Shown here: piece after piece, positions 8,975 through 17,472 of the stretch
How the letters are laid out: each line of letters opens with the position of its first letter
Numbering within the stretch: position 1 is the stretch's first letter
Source: Lachnospiraceae bacterium
GTDB lineage: Bacteria; Bacillota; Clostridia; Lachnospirales; Lachnospiraceae
Direction of reading: 5' to 3'
Assembly: GCA_030523275.1 (NCBI GenBank)
Contig: JAUNIX010000020.1
Location: 1 to 55,432 of the forward strand
Length of the DNA stretch: 55,432 nt
Notes under the pieces: generated by a model
The model's database searches: none
What the model was told of the DNA's origin: nothing
Seen by the model: the letters and a program-made list of their open reading frames with translations, nothing else
Program-made: the position numbers and the translations under genes

Positions 8975-9433
8975 TTAATAAGAGCCAATCAGAGACATAA
9001 AGAACAAGAAAGCAAGGTAAGCAAGTACACACAATACAGGTAGTACATAAGTTACACCAAGAATAATGAGAACAATTTTTATGATTCTAATCATTGTTTT
9101 GCGATGCTTATTTTTGGTTGCCAGCTGTTCATTGAGAACAGCGAGTGTTTCTGCGATATGGTCGTCATCTAATTTTTCATCTTCGCCTGGATTTTCCTTA
9201 TTATCATCTGTCTCATCTTCTTTATTTTGATCCAATCGTTCACTTGTACCTAAGAGTTCGCTTACAGAAACTTCAAATATATCTGCCATTTTGGCTAGGA
9301 TATCTGCATCAGGGACAGAGATCCCGTTTTCCCATTTGGAGACTGTCTGACGGGTGACTCCCAATTTTAATGCTAATGTTTCCTGGGTCATCTTATTAGA
9401 AGTTCGAAAATATTTCAGTGTTTTATGAAGCAT
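8975..9433 (-). CDS. Membrane-anchored XRE-family regulator
   Basis: A 152-aa protein with an N-terminal HTH (MTQETLALKLGVTRQTVSKW, about 16-35), an acidic linker (DQNKEDETDDNKENPGEDEK), a short basic helix and a long C-terminal hydrophobic stretch (about 117-150) that should span the membrane once or twice. Start 9433 is preferred because AAAGGAG is nine bases upstream; ATG 9442 sits too close to that signal. This domain layout is common in Firmicutes for regulators that may sense the membrane. It is divergent from the two-component operon and followed by the tiny exported protein. Confidence 0.85.
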   Translation of the reverse strand: MLHKTLKYFRTSNKMTQETLALKLGVTRQTVSKWENGISVPDADILAKMADIFEVSVSELLGTSERLDQNKEDETDDNKENPGEDEKLDDDHIAETLAVLNEQLATKNKHRKTMIRIIKIVLIILGVTYVLPVLCVLAYLAFLFFMSLIGSY

Positions 9434-9491
9434 AAAATTCATCTCCTTTCCTACATTTCTTATTTATACTTACATAATAGACGTTATTCTG

Positions 9492-9543
9492 GCGTTGCGC
9501 AAGCAACGCATATTACCATTTCCCGTTGCAGTGTTACCATTTC
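9492..9543. promoter_or_regulatory. GNRA hairpin and paired direct repeats between divergent regulators
   Basis: GCGTTGC-GCAA-GCAACGC (9492-9509) is a perfect 7-bp stem with a GCAA tetraloop. Immediately after it the decamer TTACCATTTC occurs at 9513-9522 and 9534-9543, 21 bp apart, or two helical turns. This spacing suggests protein binding on one DNA face, possibly by the XRE regulator; no direct evidence. Confidence 0.4.
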
Positions 9544-9596
9544 GGTTAAATATGAAAAAACGATGGTTTCTATGTAAAATGCATTTGTATGAAATG

Positions 9597-9610
9597 TCAC
9601 AATATTGTGA
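9597..9610. promoter_or_regulatory. Palindromic operator upstream of the response regulator
   Basis: TCACAATATTGTGA is a perfect 14-bp palindrome about 25 bp upstream of a TATAGT (9634-9639) -10 candidate. A 12/14 match, TCACAGTTTTGTGA, occurs at 11281-11294 ahead of the ABC transporter genes, which points to a shared regulator, most simply the response regulator encoded here. Confidence 0.6.
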
Positions 9611-9675
9611 TATTTTTTGATTTCCTATGATTCTATAGTAAAATAGAACTATCATACATGAAAAGGATGGAATTT

Positions 9676-10344
9676 ATGAAACGAATTTTAGTGATTGAAG
9701 ATGATTGGAATTTAAATCAGGGTATTTGCTACGCATTGCAAAAAGAAAAATATGCTCTTTGTTCGGCACATTCGATCAAAGAGGCAAAGGAAATATATCA
9801 AAAAGAGGACATCGATTTGATACTACTAGATGTCAATTTACCTGATGGGGAAGGATTTTCTTTTTGTAAATGGGTAAAGAAACAAAAGGAAGTGCCAGTG
9901 TTATTTTTAACAGCAAGGGATTTAGAAGAAGATGCATTAAAGGGGTATGAACTTGGTGCAGAAGATTATGTGACAAAACCATTTTCGATGAAAATTTTAT
10001 TAAAAAAGATTAATGTCATTTTAAAAAGGATAAAGGAAAGAAATCCGTTTGATTTTGATGATGGATTTTTAAAAATGAATGTGGAACAGGCAAAGGTTAC
10101 GGTTGCAGGAGAGTTATGTTTGTTGACGCCAACAGAATTTCGGCTTTTAAAATTGTTTATCGAACATAAAGGGCAGCTTTTGACCTATGAAGTTCTATTG
10201 GATCGACTTTGGGATGGTAATGGACAGTTTGTAGACAAACATACACTCGCGGTTAATATCAATCGGCTACGCGGAAAAATTGAGGATGAGCAGCATAAAT
10301 ATATTTCAAATGTATATGGGATGGGGTATCAATGGCTTGGTTAA
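9676..10344 (+). CDS. OmpR-family response regulator
   Basis: A 222-aa two-component response regulator. The receiver domain has the acidic pocket EDD (8-10), phosphoacceptor D52 in LLDVNLPDG and K101 in TKPFS; the winged-helix DNA-binding domain follows (LTPTEFRLLKLF, then VNINRLRGKIE and GMGYQWLG). ATG 9676 is chosen over 9658 because AAAAGGATGG lies just upstream. It overlaps the histidine kinase by 13 bp and precedes an ABC exporter, the arrangement of BceRS/VraRS-like systems that respond to cell-envelope antimicrobials. Confidence 0.93.
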   Translation: MKRILVIEDDWNLNQGICYALQKEKYALCSAHSIKEAKEIYQKEDIDLILLDVNLPDGEGFSFCKWVKKQKEVPVLFLTARDLEEDALKGYELGAEDYVTKPFSMKILLKKINVILKRIKERNPFDFDDGFLKMNVEQAKVTVAGELCLLTPTEFRLLKLFIEHKGQLLTYEVLLDRLWDGNGQFVDKHTLAVNINRLRGKIEDEQHKYISNVYGMGYQWLG

Positions 10345-11252
10345 TGATAGGAATATTGATAGGAATCATAGGAATCTTGCTATTTTGTTTATGGAATGTA
10401 ACAAAAGAGGTTTATCAATTTGCAGATAAATTAGAGAAAAATCTCGATGCGATGATAGTTGGAATGGAACCCTCCAGCCTTGATGAATGTGAGGAATCAC
10501 TTTGGGGAAAAATCTCAGAAAAATTACATCGTGTAGAGCAGATTTGGAAGCAGAAAGAGGTTGAGAGTTTAGAAGAAAAGCAAAATATCAAGGAATTAAT
10601 TTCGGATATTTCTCATCAGACGAAAACACCGATTGCAAATTTAGAAATTTATACAGAACTTCTCGGTCAGGAAATGATGTCAGAGCAAGGACATGTATTT
10701 TTGAGTGATATTAAGATGCAGATTGAAAAGCTGGATTTCTTAATGGAAAGTATGGTGAAAATGTCACGATTGGAAACAGGAATTATCCAGATTCAAAAAG
10801 AAAAAACAGATTTGCGAGGGACGCTTGCAAAAGCAGTTGCAGCCATTGTTCCCAAAGCAGAGAAAAAGCAAATTCAGGTGTATGTCAATTGTGAAAAAGA
10901 GATAAAAATACCCCATGATCGAAAATGGACAGAGGAAGCCATTTTTAATGTATTGGATAATGCAGTGAAATATACACCTCGACATGGAAAAATAGAAATA
11001 TCAGTCCATTATCAAGAAATTTTTACCAAAATCAGTATCAAAGATAATGGAAAAGGGATACCGATGAATCGGCAGGCAGAGATTTTCAAACGCTTTTATC
11101 GTGAACCGGAAGTGCATGAGATAGAAGGGATTGGTGTCGGACTGTATTTGACAAGAAAGATTCTGGAATTACAAAAAGGATATATTCAAGTGCAATCCAA
11201 AGAAAATAGCGGCGCTAATTTTTTACTGTTTTTTCCAAATGAAGATGCATGA
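10332..11252 (+). CDS. Sensor histidine kinase with minimal sensor region
   Basis: A 306-aa kinase with a single N-terminal hydrophobic stretch (about 2-21) and no sizeable extracellular domain. DHp box SDISHQTKTPIANL contains H95; the ATPase has the N box NVLDNAVKYTP, G1 DNGKGI and G2 GIGVGLYL. The lack of an external sensor suggests it reads its signal from a partner, as kinases of this architecture do from a cognate FtsX-type ABC exporter; that exporter is encoded directly downstream. Translation is coupled to the response regulator by overlap. Confidence 0.9.
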   Translation: MAWLMIGILIGIIGILLFCLWNVTKEVYQFADKLEKNLDAMIVGMEPSSLDECEESLWGKISEKLHRVEQIWKQKEVESLEEKQNIKELISDISHQTKTPIANLEIYTELLGQEMMSEQGHVFLSDIKMQIEKLDFLMESMVKMSRLETGIIQIQKEKTDLRGTLAKAVAAIVPKAEKKQIQVYVNCEKEIKIPHDRKWTEEAIFNVLDNAVKYTPRHGKIEISVHYQEIFTKISIKDNGKGIPMNRQAEIFKRFYREPEVHEIEGIGVGLYLTRKILELQKGYIQVQSKENSGANFLLFFPNEDA

Positions 11253-11280
11253 TAAAATATAGGTTGTCAAAATGCAATCA

Positions 11281-11321
11281 TCACAGTTTTGTGATTGTTT
11301 CGATTTGTGACTGTTTTGTGA
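11281..11321. promoter_or_regulatory. Operator cluster ahead of the ABC exporter genes
   Basis: TCACAGTTTTGTGA (11281-11294) resembles the palindrome at 9597-9610. TTTGTGA recurs at 11288, 11304 and 11315; the last two are 11 bp apart, the spacing typical of OmpR-family direct repeats. The cluster lies 50-90 bp upstream of the ATPase gene, suiting activation by the adjacent response regulator (inference). Confidence 0.6.
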
Positions 11322-11370
11322 TTTTTGTACGTTATCCTTATCGTATCAAAAGGATAGAGGAGGAAATAAA

Positions 11371-12066
11371 ATGAATTCTAAGATTGTACAGACAACAAAT
11401 TTAAAGAAATATTATCAGCTTGGTCAGAATACGGTAAAAGCTCTGGATGGAGTGGATTTTTCGGTCTATGAGCAGGAGTTTGTAGCAATCATTGGAAAAT
11501 CAGGCAGTGGCAAGAGTACTTTGCTACATATGATTGGCGGACTGGATGAACCGACAAGTGGAAATGTGTTTGTTGATGGTAAAAATCTGAATGAGTTGAA
11601 GAAAAAACAGTTGACGATTTTTCGTCGGCGGAAGGTTGGATTCATCTTTCAAAATTATAATTTAGTTCCTGATTTAAATGTATATGAAAATATCATTCTT
11701 CCAATTGAATTGGATGGAAGAAATGTAGATGAACGATTTGTCGAAAAAATCATAAAAATGTTAAAACTGGAAGAAAAGAAAGAAGCATTTCCAAATACAT
11801 TATCGGGAGGACAGCAGCAAAGGGTGGCAATTGCAAGAGCAATCGCATCGAAACCTGTTATCATCCTTGCCGATGAACCTACCGGAAACTTGGATACAGC
11901 GACCAGTCATGATGTTTTGGGATTATTTAAGATGGTGGCAAAAGAGTTTTGCCAAACGATCATTTTGATCACACATGATTATGACATTGCACAGATGGCG
12001 GATCGAATCGTGCAAATTGAAGATGGCAGGATTGTGAAAGGAAGTGATGAGAATGCTTCGAAATAA
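11371..12066 (+). CDS. ABC transporter ATP-binding protein (MacB/LolD type)
   Basis: A 231-aa ATPase subunit. Walker A GKSGSGKST (about 42-50), Q-loop FQNYNLVPDLNVYEN, signature LSGGQQQR and Walker B with LADEPTGNLD are all intact, followed by the H-loop LITHD. This subtype pairs with FtsX-like permeases that drive export or peptide resistance. RBS GAGGAGG precedes the ATG. It overlaps the permease gene by about 20 bp, and its promoter region carries the candidate response-regulator sites. Confidence 0.94.
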   Translation: MNSKIVQTTNLKKYYQLGQNTVKALDGVDFSVYEQEFVAIIGKSGSGKSTLLHMIGGLDEPTSGNVFVDGKNLNELKKKQLTIFRRRKVGFIFQNYNLVPDLNVYENIILPIELDGRNVDERFVEKIIKMLKLEEKKEAFPNTLSGGQQQRVAIARAIASKPVIILADEPTGNLDTATSHDVLGLFKMVAKEFCQTIILITHDYDIAQMADRIVQIEDGRIVKGSDENASK

Positions 12067-14542
12067 CAATCAGGCAGTGATTGCCAAAATGGCAAAAAAT
12101 TCTTTAAAGAGTAACAAACGAAGAAATGGTATCTTGATTTTCGCAATTGTTTTGGCAGTTTTTATGCTATTTACCGTGCTGACAACCGGTGAAACTTATT
12201 TTCGAATGCAGAAAACGCAGAATATTCGCCTTCAAGGTGGTGATTTTGATGCGTTACTTTATGGAGGATTTACCGAAAAACAAAAAGAAATATGTGAAGA
12301 AAATCCCCAAATAAAGGAAGTTGGGACTGAGGTCATGTGTGCTTGGGCGGTCAAAACGAAATATGATCAGACGCTTCATTCGGTTTTTATTTGGAGTGAT
12401 GACACTTCATGGAATCAGATCAAAGGTGCAGCGATAGAAACAATCGAAGGGCATTATCCGCAAAAAGACAATGAGGTGATGACGACCAAAGAGGCATTAG
12501 AAGATGCCGGACTTGGCGATTTAAAGGTAGGGGATACCTTTACTATGACTTATGCAGACAAAATTGGAGAACATACAAAGGATTTTACCATATCAGGATT
12601 GTGGGATGGATATGGAGATACAAAGACTTTTTATGTTTCAAAATCCTTTTCTGAGCAATCTGGTTTTACATTTTCTGATGTGGGACGAGGATTTGTATAT
12701 GTAAAATTTCAGTCCCCGCTTGTTACAAATCACATAACACAATCATTGGAACAAAGTCTTCATTTAAATAAAAAACAACGTTTGATCGTAACTGCGGATA
12801 CTGCCATGTCCATTCAGATTTTGATTGGCGTGATCGGTTTAATCTTAATTACTTGTGTCAGTGCATATTTACTTATTTATAACATTATGTATATGTCTAT
12901 TTCGGGTAATGTTCGCTATTATGGATTGTTAGCAACAATCGGTATGAGTGAGAAGCAGATTTATCAGTATGTACAACGGCAAATGCTAATCATTGGTGCG
13001 ATTGGCACTGGAGTTGGCATTCTGATTGGAGCAATTACATCATTAAAATTCATTCCGGCGATTGTAAAAACACTTGGTATCCGAGAAAGTACACAAATGA
13101 CTTTGCATCCTTTGGTATTGATATTATGCACGGCAATCGCATTGATTACCATTTATTTTGGCAGTCGAAAACCAGCAAAAATGGCAACTAGAATTTCTCC
13201 GATTGAGGCACTTGGTTATCAACGAATTTCCGCAAACAAACATTCGCAGAGAAAACGTAAAAAGGGAAATCTTGTATGGAGAATGGCGTGGGAACAATTT
13301 ACAAAGGACAAAAAGAAGACTGCTATGGTACTTATTACCCTGGGAATTTCGCTTTCTTTTTTCTTATGTATGGTAACACTGATCCAAAGTCAGGGACCAC
13401 GTACGATTGTATCAAATTATATGGACAATGATCTGGTGATCAAAAATGATATTATGCAGATGTCGGAAGAAAGCAAGTGGAAGCCGGTTCTTAGTGATGA
13501 TTTATTACAACAAATTAAGCATCATCCAGCGGTAAAAGAAACACATGCGGTTACCAATGCACAAATTGTGATTCCATGGGAGAAAGATTTCATGGAATAC
13601 TGGATGAATGAATTTTATGAGACATGGATGGATGAAAAGTATCAGGATGTAAAAGCAGATTATCAAAACCATCCGGAAAAATATTTTTCTTATCTAGTAG
13701 GAATTGATGATACAGAATTTCAATATTTAAACCAGTGGTTTACCGATCCAATGAATGAACAAGATTTTAAAAAGGGGAAAACATGCATTTTAATCACGAA
13801 TGATTTAAAATTACAGCAGAAAAAAGTAATTGGTAAATCCATTTCTTATTCCCTTTTCCAAGGGGATAAACAGTATCAGATGACCATTCAGGGAATGACA
13901 AATGACTCTTATTATTCCAATTTATTGGGAACGACACCGACTTTGATTGTCAGTGATCGGTTTTTAAAAAAGATTGTTCCCAATGCTTATGTGTCAAAAT
14001 TGGGTGTGCGCTATGAAAAAGAATATGATCCGTCAGTAGAAAAAGACATTCAGTATATGTTAAAAAACAGCCAGTATCCAAAAGATTATTCCTATGAGTC
14101 AAAATTGGAGGAACTAAAAACTGTGACCAAAGCGCAGGGAAATATGATGAGAATTGGGATTGGTATTGCATTTATCCTTGCATTTATCGGGATTATGAAT
14201 TATTTAAATACATCCGTTGGCAATGTACAGAGCAGACAACAAGAATTTGCCGTATTAGAAAGCATTGGCATGACGAACAGACAATTGAGACAAATGTTGA
14301 CGGTAGAAGGTATTTTGTATGCAGGAAGTTCGATTTTGATTACTGCCACATTTGGGTTGGGAGTGACATACTCGTTATATCAATCTATGAATTATAGAGA
14401 TGTGGCATTTACAATACCTGTACTGCCGATCGTCATGGAGGTGTTTGTCGTTTGTATGGTATGTATTTTCATTCCCGTAATGGCTTATCAGAATATGGAG
14501 AAAAAAGGTAGTATTGTAGAACGAATCCGAAGAAATGAATAA
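12047..14542 (+). CDS. FtsX-type ABC transporter permease
   Basis: A large permease of about 831 aa. It has an N-terminal helix, a large extracytoplasmic domain (about 60-240), three helices with the FtsX motif around YGLLATIGMSEKQIYQYV, a fourth near 370, then a second half with a helix near 455, another extracellular domain and a final three-helix FtsX block (SRQQEFAVLESIGMTNRQL). Two FtsX repeats with external domains mark the class used for antimicrobial-peptide sensing or lipid/peptide extraction. Several starts are possible (GTG 12044, ATG 12047, ATG 12053); AAAGGA lies just upstream. Forms the exporter with the ATPase gene. Confidence 0.88.
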   Translation: MRMLRNNNQAVIAKMAKNSLKSNKRRNGILIFAIVLAVFMLFTVLTTGETYFRMQKTQNIRLQGGDFDALLYGGFTEKQKEICEENPQIKEVGTEVMCAWAVKTKYDQTLHSVFIWSDDTSWNQIKGAAIETIEGHYPQKDNEVMTTKEALEDAGLGDLKVGDTFTMTYADKIGEHTKDFTISGLWDGYGDTKTFYVSKSFSEQSGFTFSDVGRGFVYVKFQSPLVTNHITQSLEQSLHLNKKQRLIVTADTAMSIQILIGVIGLILITCVSAYLLIYNIMYMSISGNVRYYGLLATIGMSEKQIYQYVQRQMLIIGAIGTGVGILIGAITSLKFIPAIVKTLGIRESTQMTLHPLVLILCTAIALITIYFGSRKPAKMATRISPIEALGYQRISANKHSQRKRKKGNLVWRMAWEQFTKDKKKTAMVLITLGISLSFFLCMVTLIQSQGPRTIVSNYMDNDLVIKNDIMQMSEESKWKPVLSDDLLQQIKHHPAVKETHAVTNAQIVIPWEKDFMEYWMNEFYETWMDEKYQDVKADYQNHPEKYFSYLVGIDDTEFQYLNQWFTDPMNEQDFKKGKTCILITNDLKLQQKKVIGKSISYSLFQGDKQYQMTIQGMTNDSYYSNLLGTTPTLIVSDRFLKKIVPNAYVSKLGVRYEKEYDPSVEKDIQYMLKNSQYPKDYSYESKLEELKTVTKAQGNMMRIGIGIAFILAFIGIMNYLNTSVGNVQSRQQEFAVLESIGMTNRQLRQMLTVEGILYAGSSILITATFGLGVTYSLYQSMNYRDVAFTIPVLPIVMEVFVVCMVCIFIPVMAYQNMEKKGSIVERIRRNE

Positions 14543-14557
14543 GAAGTAAACTTCTCT

Positions 14558-14614
14558 TATTGACAAAGATTATCATTACCAATATACTAATATTGACAAA
14601 GATTATCATTACCA
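14558..14614 (+). promoter_or_regulatory. feo promoter with two Fur boxes
   Basis: A consensus promoter TTGACA (14560-14565), 17-bp spacer, TATACT (14583-14588). The same 24-bp sequence occurs at 14558-14581 and 14591-14614; each contains TGACAAA-G-ATTATCA, a 7-1-7 Fur box with a perfect right half. One box covers the -35 and spacer and the second covers the start point, so iron-loaded Fur should block transcription. Confidence 0.85.
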
Positions 14615-14650
14615 TTTTTAAATGGAGTTGAAATAGAGGAGGAAACAGCC

Positions 14651-17002
14651 ATGACATTAAAGGATTTAGCAATCGGCAAATCGGCGGTTGTGACAGTGGT
14701 TGGAGGAGAAGGAGAGCTGCGACAGCATTTTTTAGATATGGGAGTGATTCCCGGAGCAGAAGTTACATTAGTAAAATATGCTCCGATGGGTGATCCGATC
14801 GAGTTACGGATTCACGGATATGAATTGACCCTTCGTTTGGCAGATGCAGAGAAAATCCAAGTTAAGCCTGTGGAGGGAAAAAAAGAAGAACAGACACTCA
14901 CGAAGAAAAAAATCAGAAAAAGAAGCGAACATCCGGGACTTGGTGAGACTGGAAAATATCATGTGAAGGCAGATGAGCATCCGTTACCAGATGATAAAAT
15001 CCTAACATTTGCACTTGCGGGCAACCAAAACTGTGGGAAAACAACGTTATTTAATCAATTAACAGGATCGAATCAGCATGTCGGAAATTTCCCAGGTGTG
15101 ACGGTTGATCGCAAAAGTGGTTCGATTAAAGGATATCCCAATACAGAGATTACGGATTTGCCTGGTATTTATTCTATGTCTCCGTATAGCAGTGAGGAGA
15201 TTGTGACCAGGCAATTCATTATCAATGAGAAACCGACGGCGATCATTAATATCGTGGATGCGACGAATATTGAGCGAAATTTATATTTAACGATGCAATT
15301 GATGGAATTAGGGGTTCCAATGGTACTGGCATTAAATATGATGGACGAATTGACAGGCAATGGAGGTTCCATTCGAATTAATCATATGGAAGAGGCACTG
15401 GGAATTCCGGTTGTGCCAATTTCTGCAATTAAGAATGAAGGTGTGGATGAGTTAGCACGTCACGCAGTCCATATCGCAAAATATCAAGAGCAGCCGGGAC
15501 GTATGGATTTTTGCAATGAACAAGATCATGGTGGAGCGGTGCACCGCTGTTTGCATGGGATTATGCATTTGATTGAGGATCATGCCAAAAAGGCGGAAAT
15601 TCCAGTTCGTTTTGCAGCAACTAAGATTGTGGAGGGAGATCAAAGGATTCTTTCTGCTTTAAATCTGACAACGAATGAAGAAGAAATGATCGAACACATT
15701 ATTGTACAGATGGAAGAAGAACGAGGACTTGACCGTGCGGCAGCAATTGCAGATATGCGTTTTTCCTTTATTCAAAAGCTTGTGGATGAGATGGTTATCA
15801 AACCTTCAGAAAGTAAAGAACATATGCGAAGCCGAAAGATCGATCAGATCTTGACTGGAAAATATACTGCAATTCCGATGTTTATTGCGATTATGGCGTT
15901 GGTATTTTTCTTGACTTTTCATGTCATTGGCGCATGGCTGCAAGGACTGTTGGAAATAGCAATCGAAAAACTGACGGTTCTTACCGATGAGGCTTTGACC
16001 GCTTGGAACGTCAATGAGGCGGTACATTCCCTGGTCATTGATGGAATTTTTAATGGTGTGGGAAGTGTGCTCAGTTTCTTGCCGATTATCGTGACGTTGT
16101 TTTTCTTTTTATCATTATTAGAGGATACCGGTTATATGGCAAGAGTTGCCTTTGTGATGGACAAGTTATTGCGAAAAATCGGATTGTCAGGGCGAAGTAT
16201 CGTTCCAATGCTGATTGGTTTTGGTTGTACCGTGCCTGGGGTTATGGCAAGCAGAACGCTTCCTTCGGATCGTGACCGTAAAATGACGATTATGTTGACC
16301 CCTTTTATGAGTTGTTCTGCAAAACTTCCGATTTATGGCTTTTTTACGGCTGCCTTTTTTCCGAACTATAGTGGTCTTATTATGGTAGGACTTTATTTCT
16401 TAGGGATTGCGATTGGAATTATCGTGGCAATGATTTCAAAAACAAGTGCCTTTCGGGGAGAAGCCGTGCCGTTTGTAATGGAATTGCCAAATTACCGGAT
16501 GCCAAGTGCAAAAAATGTAATTCAGTTGTTATGGGAGAAGGCGAAAGATTTCTTGCAAAAAGCATTTACCGTCATTTTCCTTGCAACTATCGTGATTTGG
16601 TTTTTACAGACTTTTGACTTGCGTTTGCAAATGGTTAGTGACTCACAAAATAGTATTTTGGCAATGATTGCTGGAGTGATTGCCCCAATCTTTAAACCGC
16701 TTGGTTTTGGTGATTGGCGTATCTCAACAGCTTTGATCACTGGATTTATGGCAAAAGAAAGTGTCGTATCTACTTTAAATGTTTTATTTACTAGTGCAAA
16801 AGGGCTTCATGCAACACTTTCCTCACTGGCGGCAGCTTCCTTGCTTGTATTTTGTCTTTTGTATACACCATGTGCAGCAGCGATTGCATCTATTAAGCGT
16901 GAATTAGGTGGAAAATGGGCTGTAATGGTCGTACTTTTCCAATGTGCGATTGCATGGTTTTGTGCTTTTTTTGTACATACAATTGGCTTATTAATTATCT
17001 AA
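14651..17002 (+). CDS. feoB: FeoA-FeoB fusion ferrous iron transporter
   Basis: A 783-aa protein for Fe2+ uptake across the membrane. Residues 1-75 form a FeoA (SH3-like) domain (LGSFEO-type segment FLDMGVIPGAEV). After a basic linker comes the FeoB G domain with P-loop GNQNCGKTT (about 124-132), the G2/G3 segment GNFPGVTVDRKSG and DLPGIYS, and NMMDE. The C-terminal half is the polytopic permease with paired Gate motifs (IGFGCTVPGVMASRT and CAAAIA). FeoA fused to FeoB is frequent in Clostridia. Two Fur boxes overlap the promoter, and a strong terminator follows the gene. Confidence 0.96.
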   Translation: MTLKDLAIGKSAVVTVVGGEGELRQHFLDMGVIPGAEVTLVKYAPMGDPIELRIHGYELTLRLADAEKIQVKPVEGKKEEQTLTKKKIRKRSEHPGLGETGKYHVKADEHPLPDDKILTFALAGNQNCGKTTLFNQLTGSNQHVGNFPGVTVDRKSGSIKGYPNTEITDLPGIYSMSPYSSEEIVTRQFIINEKPTAIINIVDATNIERNLYLTMQLMELGVPMVLALNMMDELTGNGGSIRINHMEEALGIPVVPISAIKNEGVDELARHAVHIAKYQEQPGRMDFCNEQDHGGAVHRCLHGIMHLIEDHAKKAEIPVRFAATKIVEGDQRILSALNLTTNEEEMIEHIIVQMEEERGLDRAAAIADMRFSFIQKLVDEMVIKPSESKEHMRSRKIDQILTGKYTAIPMFIAIMALVFFLTFHVIGAWLQGLLEIAIEKLTVLTDEALTAWNVNEAVHSLVIDGIFNGVGSVLSFLPIIVTLFFFLSLLEDTGYMARVAFVMDKLLRKIGLSGRSIVPMLIGFGCTVPGVMASRTLPSDRDRKMTIMLTPFMSCSAKLPIYGFFTAAFFPNYSGLIMVGLYFLGIAIGIIVAMISKTSAFRGEAVPFVMELPNYRMPSAKNVIQLLWEKAKDFLQKAFTVIFLATIVIWFLQTFDLRLQMVSDSQNSILAMIAGVIAPIFKPLGFGDWRISTALITGFMAKESVVSTLNVLFTSAKGLHATLSSLAAASLLVFCLLYTPCAAAIASIKRELGGKWAVMVVLFQCAIAWFCAFFVHTIGLLII

Positions 17003-17010
17003 CGAGATTT

Positions 17011-17057
17011 CACAATCACCATTTACAGATAATGTAAATGATGGTTGTGTTTTTTTC
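17011..17057 (+). terminator. Terminator of feoAB
   Basis: CACAATCACCATTTAC pairs with GTAAATGATGGTTGTG around a 7-nt loop, followed by seven T. Confidence 0.9.
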
Positions 17058-17118
17058 TATTTGAGTTATAATATAAATAATAAAAGAGAAGATAAAAAAG
17101 AAGAAAGGAGATTAGCAT

Positions 17119-17472
17119 ATGGAAAAATTCGGAGAAAACATGAAAAAAATTTTATTAGCAGGACTTGGTACAGTGGCAACTACCACTGAGAAATCAAAGG
17201 AAATTCTCGATGACATGGTGAAAAAAGGTGAACTTACCATGGAACAGGGAAAAGTGCTGAATAAAGAATTAAAGCACAATATTAAAAAGACGGTGAAAGA
17301 AAATGTCAATGTATCTTTAAAGGCATCAACACCAGAAGAACTGATGGAAGTTCTCGATCAAATGACCCCAGAACAGTTAGAGGAATTAAAATCTCAAATT
17401 CAAGCAAAAGAAGAGAAAGAAAAGGAAGCAAAAGAGTCAGAAACAACTGATGACGAAGGAGTAGATGAATAG
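17119..17472 (+). CDS. Phasin/PhaF-like coiled-coil protein
   Basis: A 117-aa, highly charged, helical protein. The N-terminal part (GENMKKILLAGLGTVATTTE, then EKSKEILDDMVKKGELT) resembles the phasin-like proteins annotated as polyhydroxyalkanoate granule-associated, which in Firmicutes often sit next to AarF. The C-terminus holds PEELMEVLDQMTPEQLEELK and a Lys/Glu tail, likely a coiled coil. No polymer synthase is nearby, so a role in storage granules is not implied. AGGAG precedes the ATG, and its last 8 bases overlap the aarF start. Confidence 0.7.
   Translation: MEKFGENMKKILLAGLGTVATTTEKSKEILDDMVKKGELTMEQGKVLNKELKHNIKKTVKENVNVSLKASTPEELMEVLDQMTPEQLEELKSQIQAKEEKEKEAKESETTDDEGVDE

Noticed and set aside
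9492..9509. Hairpin GCGTTGC-GCAA-GCAACGC as a terminator
   Set aside because: No T-run follows on either strand, and it lies between divergent promoters.
17119..17472. Polyhydroxyalkanoate storage system
   Set aside because: Only a phasin-like small protein is present; its partner is AarF and no polymer synthase or depolymerase is nearby.
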